Origin: Halothiobacillus sp045689735
GTDB taxonomy: Bacteria > Pseudomonadota > Gammaproteobacteria > Halothiobacillales > Halothiobacillaceae
Direction of reading: 5' to 3'
NCBI RefSeq assembly: GCF_045689735.1
Contig: NZ_CP142685.1
Span: 1,364,001 to 1,428,000 of the forward strand
DNA length: 64,000 bases
Shown: one piece after another, positions 61,949 through 64,000 of the stretch
Layout: each line of letters opens with the position of its first letter
How positions within the stretch are numbered: the first letter of the stretch is position 1
Notes under the pieces: model-generated
The model's input: only the letters and a program-made list of their open reading frames with translations
Told to the model about the DNA's origin: nothing
The model's database searches: none
Made by a program: the position numbers and the translations under genes

Positions 61949-63247
61949 TCAATCCTTCACTCGATACGCCGCCGAGGCCGCATGGGCGAATAGCCCTTCG
62001 CCTTCTGCCAGTACACGGGCAATCTTGCCCAATTCCGAAGCGCCTTGCGCGGAGCAGCCAATCAAACTGGAACGCTTCTGGAAGTCATACACGCCGAGCG
62101 GCGAGGAAAAGCGCGCGGTGCGCGAGGTGGGCAGTACATGGTTGGGGCCGGCGCAGTAGTCGCCCAGCGCCTCGGCGGTGTAGCGCCCCATAAAGATGGC
62201 GCCCGCATGACGGATTTTTCCGGCATAGGCTTCGGCGTCCTCAAGGGACAGTTCGAGGTGCTCGGGCGCGATGAAGTTGATGACCTCGGCAGCTTCATCC
62301 AGATCGCGCACATGAATCAGCGCGCCCCGCCCTTCCATCGAGGCACGGATAATTTCGCCGCGCGGCATGATTTCAACCAAGCGGTCAGCGGCGGCGGCCA
62401 CGGCGTCGAGAAAGGCCGCATCCGGGGAGATGAGGATGGCCTGCGCCTGCTCATCGTGCTCGGCCTGCGAGAATAGATCCATGGCGATCCAGTCCGGATC
62501 TGTCTGGCCGTCGCAGACGACCACGATTTCTGAAGGCCCCGCGATCATGTCGATGCCCACCGTGCCATAAACCAGGCGCTTGGCGGTGGCCACGAAGATG
62601 TTGCCGGGCCCCGTGATCTTGTCCACCGCCGGGATGGTTTCGGTGCCATAAGCCAACGCGGCCACGGCCTGCGCGCCGCCGATGGTGAACACGCGATCCG
62701 CGCCGGCAATACGGCAGGCTGCCAACACCAGATCGTTGAGATCGCCCTGCGGGGCGGGCACGACCACGATCAACTCGGCCACGCCCGCCACCTTGGCCGG
62801 AATGGCGTTCATCAGCACGGAGGACGGATAGGCCGCCTTGCCCCCCGGCACATACAGACCCACGCGATCCAGCGGGGTGACCTGCTGGCCAAGCAGGGTG
62901 CCGTCCGCCTCGCGGTAGCTCCAGGAGGTGAGTTTCTGGTGCTCGGCATAGCGGCGGATGCGCTCGGCGGCCTGTTCCAGGGCTTCGCGTTGCGGAGCGG
63001 GGATGCGTGCCAGCGCTTCGTCCATGCGCGTTGCGGGGATTTCCAACTCGGCCATCGAAGCCGCAGGGAAACGGTCGAAGCGCGCGGTGTATTCCAGCAC
63101 GGCAGCATCCCCACGCGCGCGCACATCCCGCAGGATGCCCTGCACGGTAGCGAAGACCTGTTCATCAGAAACCGATTCCCAAGCCAGCAGGGCATTAAGC
63201 TTGGGGCGGAAGTCGGCATCTACCGTAGAGAATCGTTGAATATTCAT
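61949..63247 (-). CDS. hisD: histidinol dehydrogenase
   Basis: Zinc enzyme catalysing the last two oxidations of histidine synthesis. The 432-aa product (E. coli 434) has VGLYVPGGKAAYPSSVLMNAIPAKVAG by position about 120-146, IGGAQAVAALAYGT, KITGPGN, the catalytic DLFSQAEHDEQAQA (Gln/His zinc ligands) and FIAPEHLEL (general base Glu-His). The ATG at 63247 gives MNIQRFST as in homologues; a codon five residues upstream is less likely. Confidence 0.96.
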   Translation of the reverse strand: MNIQRFSTVDADFRPKLNALLAWESVSDEQVFATVQGILRDVRARGDAAVLEYTARFDRFPAASMAELEIPATRMDEALARIPAPQREALEQAAERIRRYAEHQKLTSWSYREADGTLLGQQVTPLDRVGLYVPGGKAAYPSSVLMNAIPAKVAGVAELIVVVPAPQGDLNDLVLAACRIAGADRVFTIGGAQAVAALAYGTETIPAVDKITGPGNIFVATAKRLVYGTVGIDMIAGPSEIVVVCDGQTDPDWIAMDLFSQAEHDEQAQAILISPDAAFLDAVAAAADRLVEIMPRGEIIRASMEGRGALIHVRDLDEAAEVINFIAPEHLELSLEDAEAYAGKIRHAGAIFMGRYTAEALGDYCAGPNHVLPTSRTARFSSPLGVYDFQKRSSLIGCSAQGASELGKIARVLAEGEGLFAHAASAAYRVKD

Positions 63248-63298
63248 GAAATTACCCTTCACTCCAGAAGCAAGGCAACGCGCGTGGCCATCATTCGT

Positions 63299-63967
63299 TC
63301 ACGGCGCGGGCGCGGCCTTGTTGAGATAGTCGGATAGATGCGCTGCGAGCGCGGCAATGGCCCCATGCTTGAGCTTGTACGCGGCACGGTTGACGATCAG
63401 GCGTGAGGAGATATCGGCCATGTGCAGCAGAGGTTCGAGTCCATTGGCACGCAGGGTGTTGCCGGTATCGACCACATCGACGATGCAATCGGCCAAATCG
63501 ACCAGCGGTGCCAGTTCCATCGAGCCATACAGTTTGATGAGTTCAATCTGGCGGCCTTGCTCGGCAAAAAAACACTCGGCCGAATGCACGAATTTGGTCG
63601 CCACCCGTAAACGCCCCGGCCGGTCGAGACAGCCCGGCCGCCCAGCCACCATCAGCTTACAGCGCGCAATATTGAGATCCAGCAGCTCGAACAGCCCGTC
63701 GCCCCCATGCTCCATCAGCACATCTTTGCCCGCCACGCCAATATCTGCCGCGCCATACTGCACATAGGTCGGCACATCGGATGCACGCAAAATCAACAAC
63801 TTGATCCCCGGATGGTTGGTATCCAGAATCAGCTTGCGGGTCGTTTCCGGATCATCGAGCGGCACAATCCCTGCGTGCGTCAACAACGGCAGGGTATCTT
63901 TGAAAATCCGCCCCTTGGAGAGGGCGAGGATCAACGGGGCAGTGTCGGCGGAGGAAGTCATAACCAT
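63299..63967 (-). CDS. hisG: ATP phosphoribosyltransferase, short form
   Basis: First enzyme of histidine synthesis, joining ATP and PRPP. At 222 aa it is the short catalytic form (E. coli long form 299) lacking the C-terminal regulatory domain, so it should work with a HisZ subunit; hisZ is not in this window. Visible motifs are LALSKGRIFKDTLPLL, YGAADIGVAGKDVLMEHG and the PRPP-binding DLADCIVDVVDTGNTLRANGL. The start is ATG 63967 or ATG 63961. Confidence 0.94.
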   Translation of the reverse strand: MVMTSSADTAPLILALSKGRIFKDTLPLLTHAGIVPLDDPETTRKLILDTNHPGIKLLILRASDVPTYVQYGAADIGVAGKDVLMEHGGDGLFELLDLNIARCKLMVAGRPGCLDRPGRLRVATKFVHSAECFFAEQGRQIELIKLYGSMELAPLVDLADCIVDVVDTGNTLRANGLEPLLHMADISSRLIVNRAAYKLKHGAIAALAAHLSDYLNKAAPAP

Positions 63968-64000
63968 CGGGACTCGTGAAGCGGTTCAAGCATTGATGCG

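Overview
This 64 kb window is a gene-dense stretch of a gammaproteobacterial chromosome, high in G+C (clearly above 50% by eye). Several gene orders are classical for the class: dapB-carA-carB-greA, dnaX-ybaB-recR, nrdA-nrdB with NrdR boxes, and hisG-hisD-hisC. The gene repertoire recalls chemolithotrophic sulfur oxidisers such as Halothiobacillus (TauE/SafE exporter, D-ribulose kinase-like enzyme, YfhL-type ferredoxin). That genus is a low-confidence inference; no 16S rRNA or sulfur-oxidation locus is present to confirm it.

Layout. 1-1.7 kb: a 5'-truncated TauE/SafE permease, coaD and a ferredoxin. 1.8-10.7 kb, minus strand: FGGY sugar kinase, dapB, carA, carB, greA, serS and an orphan acyl carrier protein. 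10.7-14.7 kb: rlmD convergent with a periplasmic thioredoxin-domain (DUF255) protein, with a probable frameshift at the junction. 15.2-20.9 kb: a self-contained TonB uptake cassette (receptor, ExbB, ExbD, TonB, secreted phosphodiesterase) preceded by GTCA repeats spaced 11 bp, as in a PhoB box. 20.9-24.4 kb: a candidate minus-strand small RNA, then a SiaABCD c-di-GMP signalling operon. 24.8-30.5 kb: a tripartite RND efflux operon. 30.6-31.4 kb: a dead IS3-family remnant beside tRNA-Ala(GGC). 31.4-35.7 kb, minus: zinc ABC transporter, PPK2 and a K+ channel-like protein.

35.9-44.7 kb: pal; recC coupled to a YdjC/ChbG-type deacetylase; a superoxide dismutase; and an operon of Mth938-like, YcaO and MoxR proteins. 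44.8-51.7 kb: purL, an EamA transporter and the Rep helicase. 51.8-57.3 kb: a nucleotide-sugar epimerase, then nrdAB behind two NrdR boxes and a perfect DnaA box. 57.5-60.3 kb, minus: recR, ybaB and dnaX, with the 4.5S SRP RNA upstream. 60.4-64 kb, minus: hisG, hisD, a GNAT acetyltransferase and hisC.

Most of the window is housekeeping. The parts most worth attention are the putative Pho-controlled TonB/phosphodiesterase cassette, the unassigned small RNA beside the Sia operon, the soluble CBS-type SiaA variant, the Mth938-YcaO-MoxR operon, the G-run frameshift whose correction places both convergent stop codons on one shared hairpin, and the operators deduced upstream of the efflux, zinc and nrd operons. 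No CRISPR array, prophage or intact mobile element was seen.
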